Shown here piece by piece: positions 1-9,059 of a stretch of DNA of 52,804 nt. A model generated the notes under the pieces. The model did not search any database. It saw nothing but the letters and a program-made list of their open reading frames with translations, and was not told the origin of the DNA. Within the stretch, counting starts at the first letter, position 1, and every line of letters starts with the position of its first letter. Origin of the DNA: Sphingomonas sp. CCH10-B3 (GTDB lineage: Bacteria; Pseudomonadota; Alphaproteobacteria; Sphingomonadales; Sphingomonadaceae); assembly GCF_001556185.1 (NCBI RefSeq), contig NZ_LSIJ01000060.1, forward strand, positions 1-52,804. The letters run 5' to 3'. Made by a program: the position numbers and the translations under genes.

Positions 1-18
1 TGCAATCGCTCTGATCCC

Positions 19-474
19 TTAGCGTACGTTTTCGAACATTCTCTCACCGGACCCCTGATAGGGATCGGTGTTGGTCCCGAACGCGATCGGCGCGCAGACA
101 TAGCCGCGCTTGCCGAGTTCGGCGCGGAGCAGGTCGGGCGCGTCGGGTTTGGCGAACAGCTTCGTCTCGAAATCGAGCCCCGGCGACAGATCGTGGAACG
201 CATGGGTCGGCCGCGCGAAGCAATAGATACAGCCATGCTCGCAGCCGCGATAGGGATTGATCGATCGATCGAAGGGGATGTCGGGCGACTGGTTGCGGGT
301 AATGATCGTGCGCGGCTTTTCGATCGAGACGCTGGTGCGCAGCTTCGGCGGTGCGCCATCGACGCTTTCGCGTGCGTCGAGCCAGTCGCCGTCCGCTTCG
401 GTCTGCGGCAAGTTGAAACGGCGGCTGGCTTCGTTCAGCGTTGCGCCACGCGCCGGGCGGGATCGATCGACCAT
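19..474 (-). pseudogene. PA0069-family radical SAM protein, truncated
   Basis: The 151-residue reading frame matches the N-terminal part of the PA0069-type radical SAM family (related to spore photoproduct lyase). The SAM-cluster motif CEHGCIYC has Cys78, Cys82 and Cys85, preceded by the typical 'SINPYRGCEHGC' context and followed by 'FGTNTDPYQ'. Family members are, from memory, about 350 residues long and continue after DPYQ with a conserved arm. Here the frame changes to GSGERMFENVR and stops at position 19. The homology is therefore lost about 50 bases from the window edge. This could be a real truncation, a rearrangement, or the poorly assembled end of a contig; the sequence alone cannot decide. 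The N-terminal half looks intact. The catalytic barrel is incomplete, so the product as written would not be active. Its substrate is not known to me. Confidence 0.7.
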
Positions 475-565
475 TGGGAATGGCTAGCAGGATCGACGGA
501 ACAAAGAAAGAACACTTATAGCTGCGAAGGCAACGCTGGCACTGGAGTTTTCGCTCGGGCGCGGC

Positions 566-1123
566 ATGATAGGGTTGCGATGGGCGAGGAGCAGCGGTTT
601 GCGAATCTGGGCAAAAGGGTGGGTGCTGATCGGGCTGTTGCTTGCACCTGGGAGCGCCGATGCGGAGGACAAGGGAAGTTGTCCGGCCGGCCTTATCTGC
701 GCCACCAATCCCAAGTCTGTGGCCGATGCGATCGCGGCGGAGGGCTATCGCGCCAAGATCGATGCCGACAATCAAGGCGATCCCGCGATCAGCTCGGCGG
801 CCTCCGGATATAATTTCGATGTGCTCTTCTATGGCTGCGTCGAGCACAAGCGCTGCGATTCGTTGCAGTTTCGCGCGACTTTCGAAAAGAACAGCGCGAG
901 CGACGTCGTCCGTATGAACGACTGGAACCGCGAGCGGCGGTTCAGTCAGATGGCGGTGCGCGACGATGGCACGATCATCCTGAGCTATGACCTGTCGACG
1001 ATCGGCGGGCTGACCAAGGCCAATTTCAGCGATGTGCTCAATTGGTGGGCGTCGATACTGGGCGAGGCATCCAATTTCTTCAACAAGAACGACAAGCTGG
1101 CGCCGGTGCCGGCAAAGCCCTGA
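566..1123 (+). CDS. YbjN-domain protein, exported (paralog 1)
   Basis: The 185-residue protein has a hydrophobic N-terminal stretch (WVLIGLLLAPGSADA, about residues 19-33) that looks like a signal peptide, then a compact domain of about 140 residues. The pattern of an N-terminal segment on residue-pair accessibility (VADAIAAEGYRAKID), a middle 'C..HKRCDSLQF' pair, and a C-terminal 'LTKANFSDVLNWWASIL' helix is that of YbjN-like proteins, whose biochemical role is unclear. Cysteines near residues 92 and 98 could form a disulfide in the periplasm. The ATG at 566 has no clear ribosome site; a TTG at 599 has GCGAGGA eight bases upstream and would start just before the signal peptide, so it is a credible alternative. 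The next gene is a clear paralog. Confidence 0.75.
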   Translation: MIGLRWARSSGLRIWAKGWVLIGLLLAPGSADAEDKGSCPAGLICATNPKSVADAIAAEGYRAKIDADNQGDPAISSAASGYNFDVLFYGCVEHKRCDSLQFRATFEKNSASDVVRMNDWNRERRFSQMAVRDDGTIILSYDLSTIGGLTKANFSDVLNWWASILGEASNFFNKNDKLAPVPAKP

Positions 1124-1163
1124 TCGGGCGGCCGGGGCTGGGTCGATGAGCGAGGGGACGGCG

Positions 1164-1667
1164 ATGATGTGGATGTGGCGGACAATGTTGGTGCTGGTCG
1201 CTGGGCTGGCGGTGCTGGCCGCACCGGCGCGGGCGCAGGATGTGCTGCTTGACCTGTCGACGGCCGAACAGGTGCAGGTGGCCGTGCAGGAAGCGGGCTA
1301 TAAGGCCGAGCTGAAGAAGAATGACGACGGTTCGCTTTATATCCTGAGCGCTGCCAACGGCGAGGGTTTCACGATCGACTTGACCGATTGCAAGGCGCTG
1401 AAGTGCGACGGGTTGAGCTTTCAGGCCTATTACAAGCCCGAGCCGATCTTCACCCCGGCCTTTGCCAATCAGTGGAATCAGGAAAAACGCTTTTTGAAGG
1501 TGTCCATCAACAGCCGTGGCGAGCTGCGCCTCTGGTTCGATGTCAGTACGCGCGGCAAGCTGACCAAGACCAACTTTGCCGATCTGATCGACTGGTATGT
1601 GACAATGGACAATGAACTCGCCAAGTTCGTGCAGCAGGCGCGCGGGGACACCAAGTCCGCCAAATAG
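1164..1667 (+). CDS. YbjN-domain protein, exported (paralog 2)
   Basis: This protein of 167 residues has a signal peptide (MLVLVAGLAVLAAPARAQ) followed by a YbjN-like domain. It shares with the upstream protein the same order of features: 'AVQEAGYKAEL', 'FTIDLTDCKALKCDGLSFQA', 'NQWNQEKRFLKVSI' and 'LTKTNFADLIDWYVTM'. The two therefore look like a tandem duplication that has since diverged. I chose ATG 1164 because GAGGGG sits six bases before it; ATG 1146 is in frame and would add six residues. The two genes are 40 bp apart on the same strand and are probably co-transcribed. The function is unknown; a periplasmic or surface role follows only from the signal peptide. The gene ends one base before the convergent moaB. 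Confidence 0.75.
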   Translation: MMWMWRTMLVLVAGLAVLAAPARAQDVLLDLSTAEQVQVAVQEAGYKAELKKNDDGSLYILSAANGEGFTIDLTDCKALKCDGLSFQAYYKPEPIFTPAFANQWNQEKRFLKVSINSRGELRLWFDVSTRGKLTKTNFADLIDWYVTMDNELAKFVQQARGDTKSAK

Positions 1668-1668
1668 G

Positions 1669-2196
1669 TCAGCGCTCCATCAGCCGCGGCATCAGCTCGA
1701 CGAAATTGCAGGGCTTGTGGCGGCTGTCGAGCTGGTCGCGCAAAATGCCGTCCCACCCGTCCTTAACTGCGCCCGTCGACCCCGGCAGCGCGAAGATATA
1801 GGTGCCGCGCGCGACGCAGGCGCAGGCGCGTGACTGCACGGTCGACGTGCCGATCGACTGAAAGCTGAGCCATCGGAACAGCTCGCCGAACCCCGGAATC
1901 GGCTTGTCCTGCATGCGCTCGATGGCCTCCGGTGTCACGTCGCGCCCGGTGACGCCGGTGCCGCCGGTGGTGATGACGCAATCGACTTGCGGGTCGTCGA
2001 TCCAGCTGCCCAGCGTTGCAACGATCGTGTCGACATCGTCTTTGACGATCTGACGATCAGCCAGCACATGGCCTGCCTCGGTCAACCGCGCGACAAGCGT
2101 GTCGCCCGACCGGTCATCGGCAAGACTGCGGGTGTCGGAAACGGTGAGGACGGCAATGCGGACAGGCAGGAAAGTCGCCGCCGGATCAATCGGCAC
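1669..2196 (-). CDS. moaB: Molybdenum cofactor biosynthesis protein MoaB
   Basis: The 175-residue protein belongs to the MoaB/Mog/MoeA MPT-binding fold. It shows '[12 protein letters not shown]' at residues 13-24, the diagnostic '[18 protein letters not shown]' around residues 75-92, and the C-terminal '[16 protein letters not shown]'. In this family the GGTG loop and the following acidic residues bind and adenylylate molybdopterin. E. coli MoaB itself is dispensable, but many bacteria that lack MogA use a MoaB for the adenylylation step. The start is a GTG at 2196, overlapping the end of the lytic transglycosylase gene by 11 bp, so it is probably the third gene of a UDG-Slt-moaB transcription unit. 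No other molybdenum gene lies in the window. Confidence 0.93.
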   Translation of the reverse strand: MPIDPAATFLPVRIAVLTVSDTRSLADDRSGDTLVARLTEAGHVLADRQIVKDDVDTIVATLGSWIDDPQVDCVITTGGTGVTGRDVTPEAIERMQDKPIPGFGELFRWLSFQSIGTSTVQSRACACVARGTYIFALPGSTGAVKDGWDGILRDQLDSRHKPCNFVELMPRLMER

Positions 2197-3961
2197 GGCT
2201 GAGCTCGACCGGAGTCTTGCGCTTGCCGACCTTGACTGCGCTTGCCCCCGGCAGGCCCGGGAAGCGCGGCCACAATCCTTGCGCCAGCGCGGCGCGGCTG
2301 GGCGACACCGTCTTGCCGCCCTCGCGCTCGTAAATCCAATAGTTGCGGAGCACCGTCACGACATAACCGCGCGTTTCCCAATAGGGGATGCTTTCGATGT
2401 AGAGCAGCGGATCGCCACCGTCCTTGACCAGGCTGTTCCACGCCTGCACCGGCACCGGACCGGCGTTATAGGCGGCGATGACCTTGGGCAGCAGCCCTTC
2501 GGTGCAGCCCTGATCACGCAGCAGCTCAAGATAGCTCTGGCCGATTTCCATATTGGTCTGCGGGCGCGTCAGTGCGGCACGGTCGGCGCGCAGGCCCTTG
2601 GCGCGCGCGATGTCGGCGGCGGCGGCAGGGCGAATCTGCATCAGGCCATAAGCGCCGGCTGAACTCACTACATCAGTGCGGAAATTCGATTCCTGCAGCG
2701 TGTGCGCGTAGACCAGCGCCTTGTCGACGCGCCAGCCGCCATCGGGGGTCCAGTGCGGCGCCGGATAGCGTGCCTCGAGCGCCGGCGCAGCGCCGGTCGG
2801 GGCATTGTGCGCCAGCCAGATCTGGGCCGATGGCAATTCGAGCACGCCTGCGAGCCGAACCAGCGGGGCATATTCGGCAGCATCGCCGATCCGCGCCTGA
2901 CGCTTGAGCACTTCGCTGGCGAGCGAATCCTCTCCGATTTCCTTCAGTGCGGCGGCGACGCGGACATTGGGGCGCCGCTGCAATGCCTGCCAGTCGCCGA
3001 TCGTGCGCCGGGCGACCGCGCGATCGGCGGGTTGCTTGATACCGAGCGCCTGACGCGCGAGCAGGCCGTAGAAGGTTTCGTCATATTGCGCGGCGCTGCG
3101 CAGCTTGGCGTCGACCCGCTCGGGATGCGCGCAGCGGATTTCCGCGCGCGCGCCCCAATAAAGCCCGGCCGCGCGCATATCGACATCGGCGGCGCGCGTC
3201 GAAACGCGCTCGAATGCCGCCGCAGCGCCGGCACAATCCTCGCTACGCCACGCGGCAAGCCCCGCCGTCCAATCGGCTTGCACTGCCCAGTCGCCGGTGC
3301 CGGCAGCGGCCTTGGCAGCCATCGCCCGCGCATTGGCGTCATCACCGGCAAGGTAATAAATCCACGCAACCTTTTGTTGCCATTCGGTCAGCGCTTCGGG
3401 GCTCAGCCCCTCGGTCGCCTCGAGCAGCGCCTGTGCTTCGGCGCCGCGATCTTCCTTGATGAAGGGCTGCATCCGCAGCGCTAGGTCAGCGGCGACCGCA
3501 TCGCTCTTCAGGCTTTTCGCGCGCTTGCGGGCCGGGGCACCGCCCTGCCACGCCATCGCCTGAACATAGGGCAGCTGCGGCAGTGCCTCGGCACCGCGCG
3601 CCTTCGCAAGGCGGGCGAGCGTTTCCGCTTGCGGCAATTCGGGGGCCTCGACCAAAATCTTCTGGATGTCGGCCAGCTCGGCCTTGGGCGATCCCTTGGC
3701 GGTCAGGATTTCGGCCAGCGCGATCGTGTGAAGTGGCCCGGGCTTCATCGTTGCGAGTTGCAGCCGCGCGTCGGTCCATTTGCCGGCCCGGATGCTGTCG
3801 AATACTGCGCGATAGGCCGTGCGCTGATCGCGGTCGAGCTGTTCGGGAACGCTATCGGCGGTCTTGGGCGACGCGACAACGGTGGCCGTGTCACCTGCTT
3901 CGCTCGCCAGCGCGGCCGTGGGCAGCAAGGCGAGAAAAACGGCACCGGTAAGCAGTTTCAC
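2186..3961 (-). CDS. Slt-type lytic murein transglycosylase
   Basis: The enzyme cleaves the MurNAc-GlcNAc bond of peptidoglycan to give 1,6-anhydro ends. It is 591 residues long, with a signal peptide ([18 protein letters not shown], residues 2-19). A long alpha-helical superhelix follows (about 40-390), then the lysozyme-like SLT domain from about 400. The catalytic Glu is in LQESNF (about residue 424), followed by [11 protein letters not shown] and VIAAYNAGP, the three standard motifs of family 1. The start is GTG 3961. It forms a GTGA overlap with the upstream gene's stop, has GGGGGA just upstream, and opens directly with the signal peptide. An in-frame ATG 36 bp further upstream would put a non-signal sequence in front. 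The protein is exported to the periplasm. Confidence 0.93.
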   Translation of the reverse strand: MKLLTGAVFLALLPTAALASEAGDTATVVASPKTADSVPEQLDRDQRTAYRAVFDSIRAGKWTDARLQLATMKPGPLHTIALAEILTAKGSPKAELADIQKILVEAPELPQAETLARLAKARGAEALPQLPYVQAMAWQGGAPARKRAKSLKSDAVAADLALRMQPFIKEDRGAEAQALLEATEGLSPEALTEWQQKVAWIYYLAGDDANARAMAAKAAAGTGDWAVQADWTAGLAAWRSEDCAGAAAAFERVSTRAADVDMRAAGLYWGARAEIRCAHPERVDAKLRSAAQYDETFYGLLARQALGIKQPADRAVARRTIGDWQALQRRPNVRVAAALKEIGEDSLASEVLKRQARIGDAAEYAPLVRLAGVLELPSAQIWLAHNAPTGAAPALEARYPAPHWTPDGGWRVDKALVYAHTLQESNFRTDVVSSAGAYGLMQIRPAAAADIARAKGLRADRAALTRPQTNMEIGQSYLELLRDQGCTEGLLPKVIAAYNAGPVPVQAWNSLVKDGGDPLLYIESIPYWETRGYVVTVLRNYWIYEREGGKTVSPSRAALAQGLWPRFPGLPGASAVKVGKRKTPVELSRAD

Positions 3962-4695
3962 AATAGTCCCCCGATCAGCAGTTGCAGGTCTTTCCACGCT
4001 TCCGCCTTGGCTGCGGGCCGCTCGAGCAGAAAGCGCGGATGAAAGCTCGTAACCGCCGTTACCGACGCTTTTCCGCCTTCATGGTTAATGACATGCAAAT
4101 GTCCTCTCGCGCGAGCGACATCTGTCCCGACCAGCGCACGACTCGCCGCATTGCCAAGGATCAGCAAGGCTTTGGGCGCCGCCAGCCGCAGCTGCGCGCG
4201 GATCAGCGTGGCGAGCGGCGGTTCGGCATCGGCGGGGATGCGTCCGCTGATCGGCCGGACGACCGCCATCGGCGCGAGATAGATGCTGGTGCGGCTTTGC
4301 CCGATCGCCGTGAGCATCCGGTCGAACAGCGCGCCGGGCGCGCCGCCGAGCAGGCGATCGGGCGTATCGTCGCGCTCGGGCATTTCGAGCAGGACCATCA
4401 GCCCGCCTTTGGCTTCCCCCTGCGTGCCGATACGCACGCCGGGCCAGCGCGCCTCGGGCGCGGCATCGCTCAGCCGCCAGGTCTCGAACGCTGCCAGCGT
4501 ATCGGGATACGCCAGCGCGGGTGGAGCAGACGCTGCGGTGCGGGCTGCGGGCGCCGCACGGACAGGAGCGGGCGCGTGTTCGGCCGCCAGCCAGTTGCGC
4601 GGCGCCTCGTCGATCAGCGTATCGACGCCCGCCTCTCGCCACCATTCGAGCGCACTTGCCCCGATCGCCGTATCGATTTTCTGCTCAAACCCCAT
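3958..4695 (-). CDS. Uracil-DNA glycosylase-like protein, cysteine-free
   Basis: The 245-residue protein resembles the family 4/5 uracil-DNA glycosylase superfamily. The C-terminal motif HPRFLLERP corresponds to HPSYLLR, and 'LMVLLEMPERDDT...GGAPGALFDRMLTAIG' matches the region around motif 1. The canonical family 4 enzyme holds a [4Fe-4S] cluster on four cysteines, but this protein has no cysteine at all. Motif 1 is also changed: the usual GE(A/P)PG reads LEMPE. It may therefore be a divergent or non-catalytic member. A Pro/Ala-rich segment near residues 40-65 links an N-terminal helix to the core. I chose ATG 4695 because AAGGA lies four bases upstream; ATG 4698 or an ATG at 4731 is also possible. 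It is the first gene of a unit with the lytic transglycosylase and moaB. Confidence 0.8.
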   Translation of the reverse strand: MGFEQKIDTAIGASALEWWREAGVDTLIDEAPRNWLAAEHAPAPVRAAPAARTAASAPPALAYPDTLAAFETWRLSDAAPEARWPGVRIGTQGEAKGGLMVLLEMPERDDTPDRLLGGAPGALFDRMLTAIGQSRTSIYLAPMAVVRPISGRIPADAEPPLATLIRAQLRLAAPKALLILGNAASRALVGTDVARARGHLHVINHEGGKASVTAVTSFHPRFLLERPAAKAEAWKDLQLLIGGLL

Positions 4696-4811
4696 CATTT
4701 CCTTAGACTGCGGAGTTGACGGCGCGGTCAATCTTTGGGCACCCCGTTTCTGACGGAACGTGGTCAGGGCGCGACGACACTGCGATGCGCCGCACCGGAC
4801 GGGAGAAGATG

Positions 4812-6470
4812 ATGAGTGAACGCGAGTCGATGCCCTATGACGTGGTCATCGTCGGGGCAGGTCCGGCCGGGCTGGCAGCGGCAATCCGGCTGAAGCAGGC
4901 GGCGGCGGCCAAAGAGCTCGAGCTGGCAGTCTGCGTGCTCGAAAAGGGGTCCGAAGTCGGCGCCCACATTCTGTCAGGCGCAGTGATCGATCCCAAGGCG
5001 CTCGACGAACTGCTGCCCGACTGGCGCGACATGAGCTGCCCGCTCGCGGCAACGCCGGTGACGGACAACCAGCACTGGATCCTGAGCAAGAAGGGCAAGC
5101 GCGAGCTACCGCATTTCCTGCTGCCGCCGTTCATGAACAACCACGGCACTTACACTGGCAGCCTCGGCAGCCTGTGCCGCTGGCTCGCCGAGCAGGCCGA
5201 GGGGTTAGGCGTCGAGATTTTCCCTGGCTTTGCCGCCGCCGAGATCCTCTACAATGAAGACGGATCGGTGAAGGGCGTCGCAACCGGCGACATGGGCGTC
5301 GCGCGCGACGGCACCCACAAGCCCGATTATCAGCCCGGTCTCGAACTCCATGCCAAATACACCTTCTTTGCCGAAGGGGTGCGCGGACATTTGTCAAAGC
5401 AGCTGATGCGGCAGTTCGATCTGCGTGCCGATTGCGACCCGCAGGTGTTCGGCATCGGCATCAAGGAATTGTGGGACATCGCGCCCGACAAGCATGTGTC
5501 AGGCCGCGTCATCCATTCGCAGGGTTGGCCGCTCAGCGAGACCAACTCGAATGGCGGCGGGTTCCTCTATCATCAGGCGAACGGGCAAGTCGCGCTCGGC
5601 TTCGTGACATGGCTCAACTACACCAACCCGCATCTCTCGCCTTTCCACGAGATGCAGCGCTGGAAGACGCATCCCGAAATCGCCAAGATTCTCGAGGGCG
5701 GGAAGCGCGTTTCCTATGGTGCGCGTGCGATCAACGACGGCGGATGGCAGTCGGTGCCGAAGCTGGTGTTCCCCGGCGGCGCGCTGATCGGCTGTTCGGC
5801 GGGTTTCCTCAACGTGCCACGAATCAAGGGATCGCATACGGCGATGAAGAGCGGGATGATGGCTGCCGATGCCGCCGTCGAAGCAATCGCCTCGCAGCGC
5901 CAGCACGACGAGCTGACCGCCTATCCCGTCGCCTACAAGGGCAGCTGGGTCGAAAAGGAACTCCGCGTTGTCCGCAACGTCGTGCCGCTGGTGAAGCGCT
6001 TCGGCGACTTCATCGGGTCGGGGCTGGCCGGGATCACGATGTGGCTCGAACATCTGGGCATCGGCGTCCCCTTCACGCTGCACCACCATCCCGACAATGA
6101 GACATTGTGGCGCAAGGATCTGGTGAAGGCACCAACCTATCCCAAACCCGACGGCGTGCTGACTTTCGATCGGCTTTCGTCAGTGTTCCTGTCGAACACC
6201 AATCATGAGGAGGATCAGCCGATCCACCTTACGCTGAAGGACCCGGCGGTTCCGATCGCCCATAATCTGCCGCTCTATGACGAGCCGGCGCAGCGCTATT
6301 GCCCGGCCGGTGTCTATGAAGTCGTCGGTCAGGACACGGGCGAGCTGAAGTTCGTGATCAACGCGCAGAACTGCGTCCACTGCAAGACATGCGATATCAA
6401 GGACCCGACCCAGAACATCAATTGGGTGGTGCCCGAAGGCGGTGGAGGCCCCAATTACCCGAATATGTAA
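4812..6470 (+). CDS. Electron transfer flavoprotein-ubiquinone oxidoreductase
   Basis: ETF-QO passes electrons from reduced electron transfer flavoprotein (fed by acyl-CoA and related dehydrogenases) to ubiquinone in the membrane. The 552-residue protein has an FAD-binding Rossmann motif (VIVGAGPAGLAAAI, about residues 10-23). Its C-terminal [4Fe-4S] ligands are Cys497, Cys521, Cys524 and Cys527, in YCPAGVYE and NCVHCKTCDIKDP. The central GxxxxxP quinone region and 'GCSAGFLNVPRIKGSHTAMKSGMMAA' are also typical. ATG 4812 is six bases after GGGAG and gives the family's usual N-terminus; the frame is open to 4716, but the upstream part is not conserved-looking. It is divergent from the UDG-like gene and followed, with a 29-bp overlap, by the TPR gene. 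The acyl-CoA dehydrogenase at 36.7 kb is one possible electron source. Confidence 0.95.
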   Translation: MSERESMPYDVVIVGAGPAGLAAAIRLKQAAAAKELELAVCVLEKGSEVGAHILSGAVIDPKALDELLPDWRDMSCPLAATPVTDNQHWILSKKGKRELPHFLLPPFMNNHGTYTGSLGSLCRWLAEQAEGLGVEIFPGFAAAEILYNEDGSVKGVATGDMGVARDGTHKPDYQPGLELHAKYTFFAEGVRGHLSKQLMRQFDLRADCDPQVFGIGIKELWDIAPDKHVSGRVIHSQGWPLSETNSNGGGFLYHQANGQVALGFVTWLNYTNPHLSPFHEMQRWKTHPEIAKILEGGKRVSYGARAINDGGWQSVPKLVFPGGALIGCSAGFLNVPRIKGSHTAMKSGMMAADAAVEAIASQRQHDELTAYPVAYKGSWVEKELRVVRNVVPLVKRFGDFIGSGLAGITMWLEHLGIGVPFTLHHHPDNETLWRKDLVKAPTYPKPDGVLTFDRLSSVFLSNTNHEEDQPIHLTLKDPAVPIAHNLPLYDEPAQRYCPAGVYEVVGQDTGELKFVINAQNCVHCKTCDIKDPTQNINWVVPEGGGGPNYPNM

Positions 6471-8061
6471 GCGGATCGCCCTTGCGCTGGCCGTGGCGGG
6501 CGCAGCCACGCCCGCGCTGGCGTCGAGCAATCCGGGCGAGCTGGCGGCCTATGTCCGTGCCCGCGCTGCTGATGGTGACGGCCATGGCGATCGCGCGGCG
6601 GCGGATTATGCGCGCGCGCTCGATGCCGCGCCGGGCAATGTCGTGATCGCGATCCGCGCCTATCGGGCCGGCTTGCTGACGGGCGACGACGCGCTGGTGA
6701 CGCGTGCCCGGGCGATCCTCGAACGCGCCGATGTCGAACCCGGCGATACCGCACTGCTCGCGCTGGCCGACGCCGTGCGCGGCGGCAATGCCGCAACGGT
6801 GCAGGCAGCGGTTACGAGAGTCGGGGCGGGGCCGCTCGACTTCGTGGTGCCGCCGCTGCGGGCCTGGACGCTGGCGGCGAGCGATCCCAAGCGCGCGCTC
6901 GCCCAGTTCGACGCCATGCCGCGGCGCGACATCGCCGCCCGCTATACCGCCGAGGCTCGCGCGCTGCTGATGCTGGCGACGGGGCGTCGGCGCGAAGGAT
7001 TGATCGCGGTCCAGGCCCTGCTGGCGGCCGAACCCGACGACCGCGACCTGCGGCTGAACGCGGCGCAATTGCTGGCAGCCGACGGCGCAGCGGCAGAAGC
7101 GCAGCAACTGCTCGGCGATCGGCCGCGTGCCAGCGTTGGCAGCCGCCTGACACTGCCCGCCAAGCCCATTGCCGCATTCGGCATTGCCCGGCTCTATGTC
7201 CGGTTGGGCGCAGAACTCGTCGAAGGGGAGACGGCGCCACTGGCAGTCGTGCTGGCGCGCGGCGCGCTGAAGCTTGATCCCGGATATGATCCGGCACGAC
7301 TGGTGCTGGCGCAAGCGCTTGCTGCGGAAGAGGCGTTTCCGGCGGCGCTTGCGGCGATTGATGCGACTGGATCGCAGAGCCTGTGGTTCGACGACGCGCA
7401 GGTCGAGCGGATCAACTTGTTGCAGCGCGCGGGGCGCTCTGCCGAAGCGCTGGCCGCAGCGGCAAAGCTCGCCCGTGCCCCCGATGCGGACGTGGCGGCC
7501 GTGCGGCGCGAGGCCGATCTGCTGATGGCGAATGCGCGGTTTGACGATGCCGCGAGCGCCTATCGCCGGGCGATTGCGCTGGCCGGGGACGATGCGGGCT
7601 GGCTGCTCTATCTCCAGGCCGGGAGTGCGCTCGACCGCGCCGGGCGTTGGCGCGAGGCCAAGCCGCTGATCGAGAAATCGGTCGCGCTGTCGCCGGATCA
7701 GCCGATTGCGCTCAATTATCTGGGTTATGGCGCGCTCGAAAATGGCGGTGACGTCATGGCGGCGCGCAAGCTGCTTGAACGTGCGGCGGCGTTGCGGCCG
7801 GGAGACGATTCGATTCTCGATTCGCTCGCATGGTCCTATGTGCTGGGTGGCGATGCGCCGCGCGCGGTGCCGCTGCTCGAACGTGCGGCTGCGGGCTCGC
7901 CCAACAATGGCACGATCAGCGAGCATCTCGGCGATGCTTACTGGCAGGTCGGGCGCCGGTTCGAAGCGCGTTATGCCTGGGCGGCGGCCAAGCTGCTCGC
8001 CAGCGACAATGACATGGCGCGCATCGCCGCCAAGATCGCCGACGGCCCTGCGCAGCGCTGA
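6442..8061 (+). CDS. Exported tetratricopeptide-repeat protein
   Basis: The 539-residue protein starts at GTG 6442 with a signal peptide (RIALALAVAGAATPALAS, about residues 11-28). The rest is alpha-helical TPR. Repeats are visible as 'AAADYARALDAAPGN', 'ASAYRRAIALAGDD' and 'ARKLLERAAALRPGDD', with the last cluster at about residues 385-510 the clearest. TPR proteins serve as protein-binding scaffolds; in this setting an envelope role is likely, but no partner is indicated. The start overlaps the ETF-QO stop by 29 bp, and ispE follows after a single base, so the three genes are probably translated from one mRNA. ispE is essential, so the TPR gene may simply ride with it. The long antisense reading frame in this region is a codon-bias shadow. 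Confidence 0.85.
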   Translation: MEAPITRICKRIALALAVAGAATPALASSNPGELAAYVRARAADGDGHGDRAAADYARALDAAPGNVVIAIRAYRAGLLTGDDALVTRARAILERADVEPGDTALLALADAVRGGNAATVQAAVTRVGAGPLDFVVPPLRAWTLAASDPKRALAQFDAMPRRDIAARYTAEARALLMLATGRRREGLIAVQALLAAEPDDRDLRLNAAQLLAADGAAAEAQQLLGDRPRASVGSRLTLPAKPIAAFGIARLYVRLGAELVEGETAPLAVVLARGALKLDPGYDPARLVLAQALAAEEAFPAALAAIDATGSQSLWFDDAQVERINLLQRAGRSAEALAAAAKLARAPDADVAAVRREADLLMANARFDDAASAYRRAIALAGDDAGWLLYLQAGSALDRAGRWREAKPLIEKSVALSPDQPIALNYLGYGALENGGDVMAARKLLERAAALRPGDDSILDSLAWSYVLGGDAPRAVPLLERAAAGSPNNGTISEHLGDAYWQVGRRFEARYAWAAAKLLASDNDMARIAAKIADGPAQR

Positions 8062-8062
8062 C

Positions 8063-8890
8063 ATGATCGTCGAAGCGGCGCCCGCGAAGATCAATCTGGC
8101 GCTGCACGTGCGCTCGCGCCGTGACGACGGATATCACGCGCTCGAAACGCTGTTCGCTTTCCTTCGCGACGGCGACACCGTCCGCATTGCGCCCAGTGCG
8201 ACCGCGTCATTTGCGCTCACCGGTCCCTTCGGCAGCGTGCTCGAGGGTGAGGGCGACAATCTCGTGACGCGAGCCGCCAGCGCCTTTGCCGCGCATTATG
8301 GCGGCGGGCCGTGGGCGATCACGCTCGACAAGCATCTGCCGATCGCATCAGGCATCGGCGGCGGGTCCGCCGATGCCGCAGCGACGCTGCGCGCGCTGGC
8401 AAGGCTTGGTGGCGTGCCGGTAGATGATCCGCCGCTGTTCGGAATCGCCGAAACGCTGGGTGCCGATGTGCCCGCCTGTCTGCTCGGGCGGAGCGCGATC
8501 GGCACAGGCAAGGGTGAACAACTCGTGCCGGTCGACGGCCTCAGCGACGTGCCGGTGCTGCTGGTCAATCCGGGCGTCGCGGTTTCGACCGGCACCGTGT
8601 TCCGGATGTGGGACGGCGTTGATCGTGGGCCGCTGGGCAGCGGGTCGTTGCTCGACCGCGCCCTGGCAGGACGCAATGACCTCGAGCCGCTTGCACGGGC
8701 GATTGCGCCGGTGATCGGGGAAGTGGTGACACGGCTGGCGGCGATGCCGGGTGTAACACTCGCGCGCATGTCGGGATCGGGCGCGACCTGCTTTGCGCTG
8801 TTTGACCAGATCGCGAGCCGCACCGCCGCTGCCGCGCTGATCCGCCGCGATCACCCCGATTGGTGGTGTCTCGAATCGACACTCGCGTGA
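8063..8890 (+). CDS. ispE: 4-diphosphocytidyl-2-C-methyl-D-erythritol kinase
   Basis: IspE phosphorylates the 2-hydroxyl of CDP-methylerythritol with ATP, step four of the MEP isoprenoid pathway in the cytoplasm. The 275-residue protein is a GHMP kinase. It has 'APAKINLALHV' at residues 6-16 (with Lys9), the ATP-binding loop PIASGIGGGSADAA at residues 93-106, and 'ARMSGSGATCFALF' near residue 235. ATG 8063 starts one base after the TPR gene's stop codon. Several in-frame starts further upstream lie inside that gene and are not used. Isoprenoids made here would supply quinones, carotenoids and the hopanoid precursor of the hpnI-hpnK genes at 44-46 kb. Confidence 0.96.
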   Translation: MIVEAAPAKINLALHVRSRRDDGYHALETLFAFLRDGDTVRIAPSATASFALTGPFGSVLEGEGDNLVTRAASAFAAHYGGGPWAITLDKHLPIASGIGGGSADAAATLRALARLGGVPVDDPPLFGIAETLGADVPACLLGRSAIGTGKGEQLVPVDGLSDVPVLLVNPGVAVSTGTVFRMWDGVDRGPLGSGSLLDRALAGRNDLEPLARAIAPVIGEVVTRLAAMPGVTLARMSGSGATCFALFDQIASRTAAAALIRRDHPDWWCLESTLA

Positions 8891-9059
8891 CACTTTGGCG
8901 TGCCAGTCCGGGACAGCCAGCTGCCCGGATCGCCTGCAATGGCGGGGAACCGGGATTGGCGCGAGTCTTGCTGCGCCCGGGCCGTTGCGAATCCGCCATT
9001 TCCCCCGGCGCGTTCGCAGATGGCCCCCGCATCCCGGGCGTCATTGGGCGCGGAGGGCA

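Noticed and set aside
6418..8094. Long minus-strand frame of 558 codons over the TPR gene
   Set aside because: It is the antisense shadow of a GC-rich gene with clear signal peptide and repeats; its product is Arg- and Gln-rich and has no family features.
8891..9059. Possible small gene or RNA between ispE and the amidohydrolase
   Set aside because: The open frame through the gap has no recognisable start or family, and I could not find a stable fold by eye.
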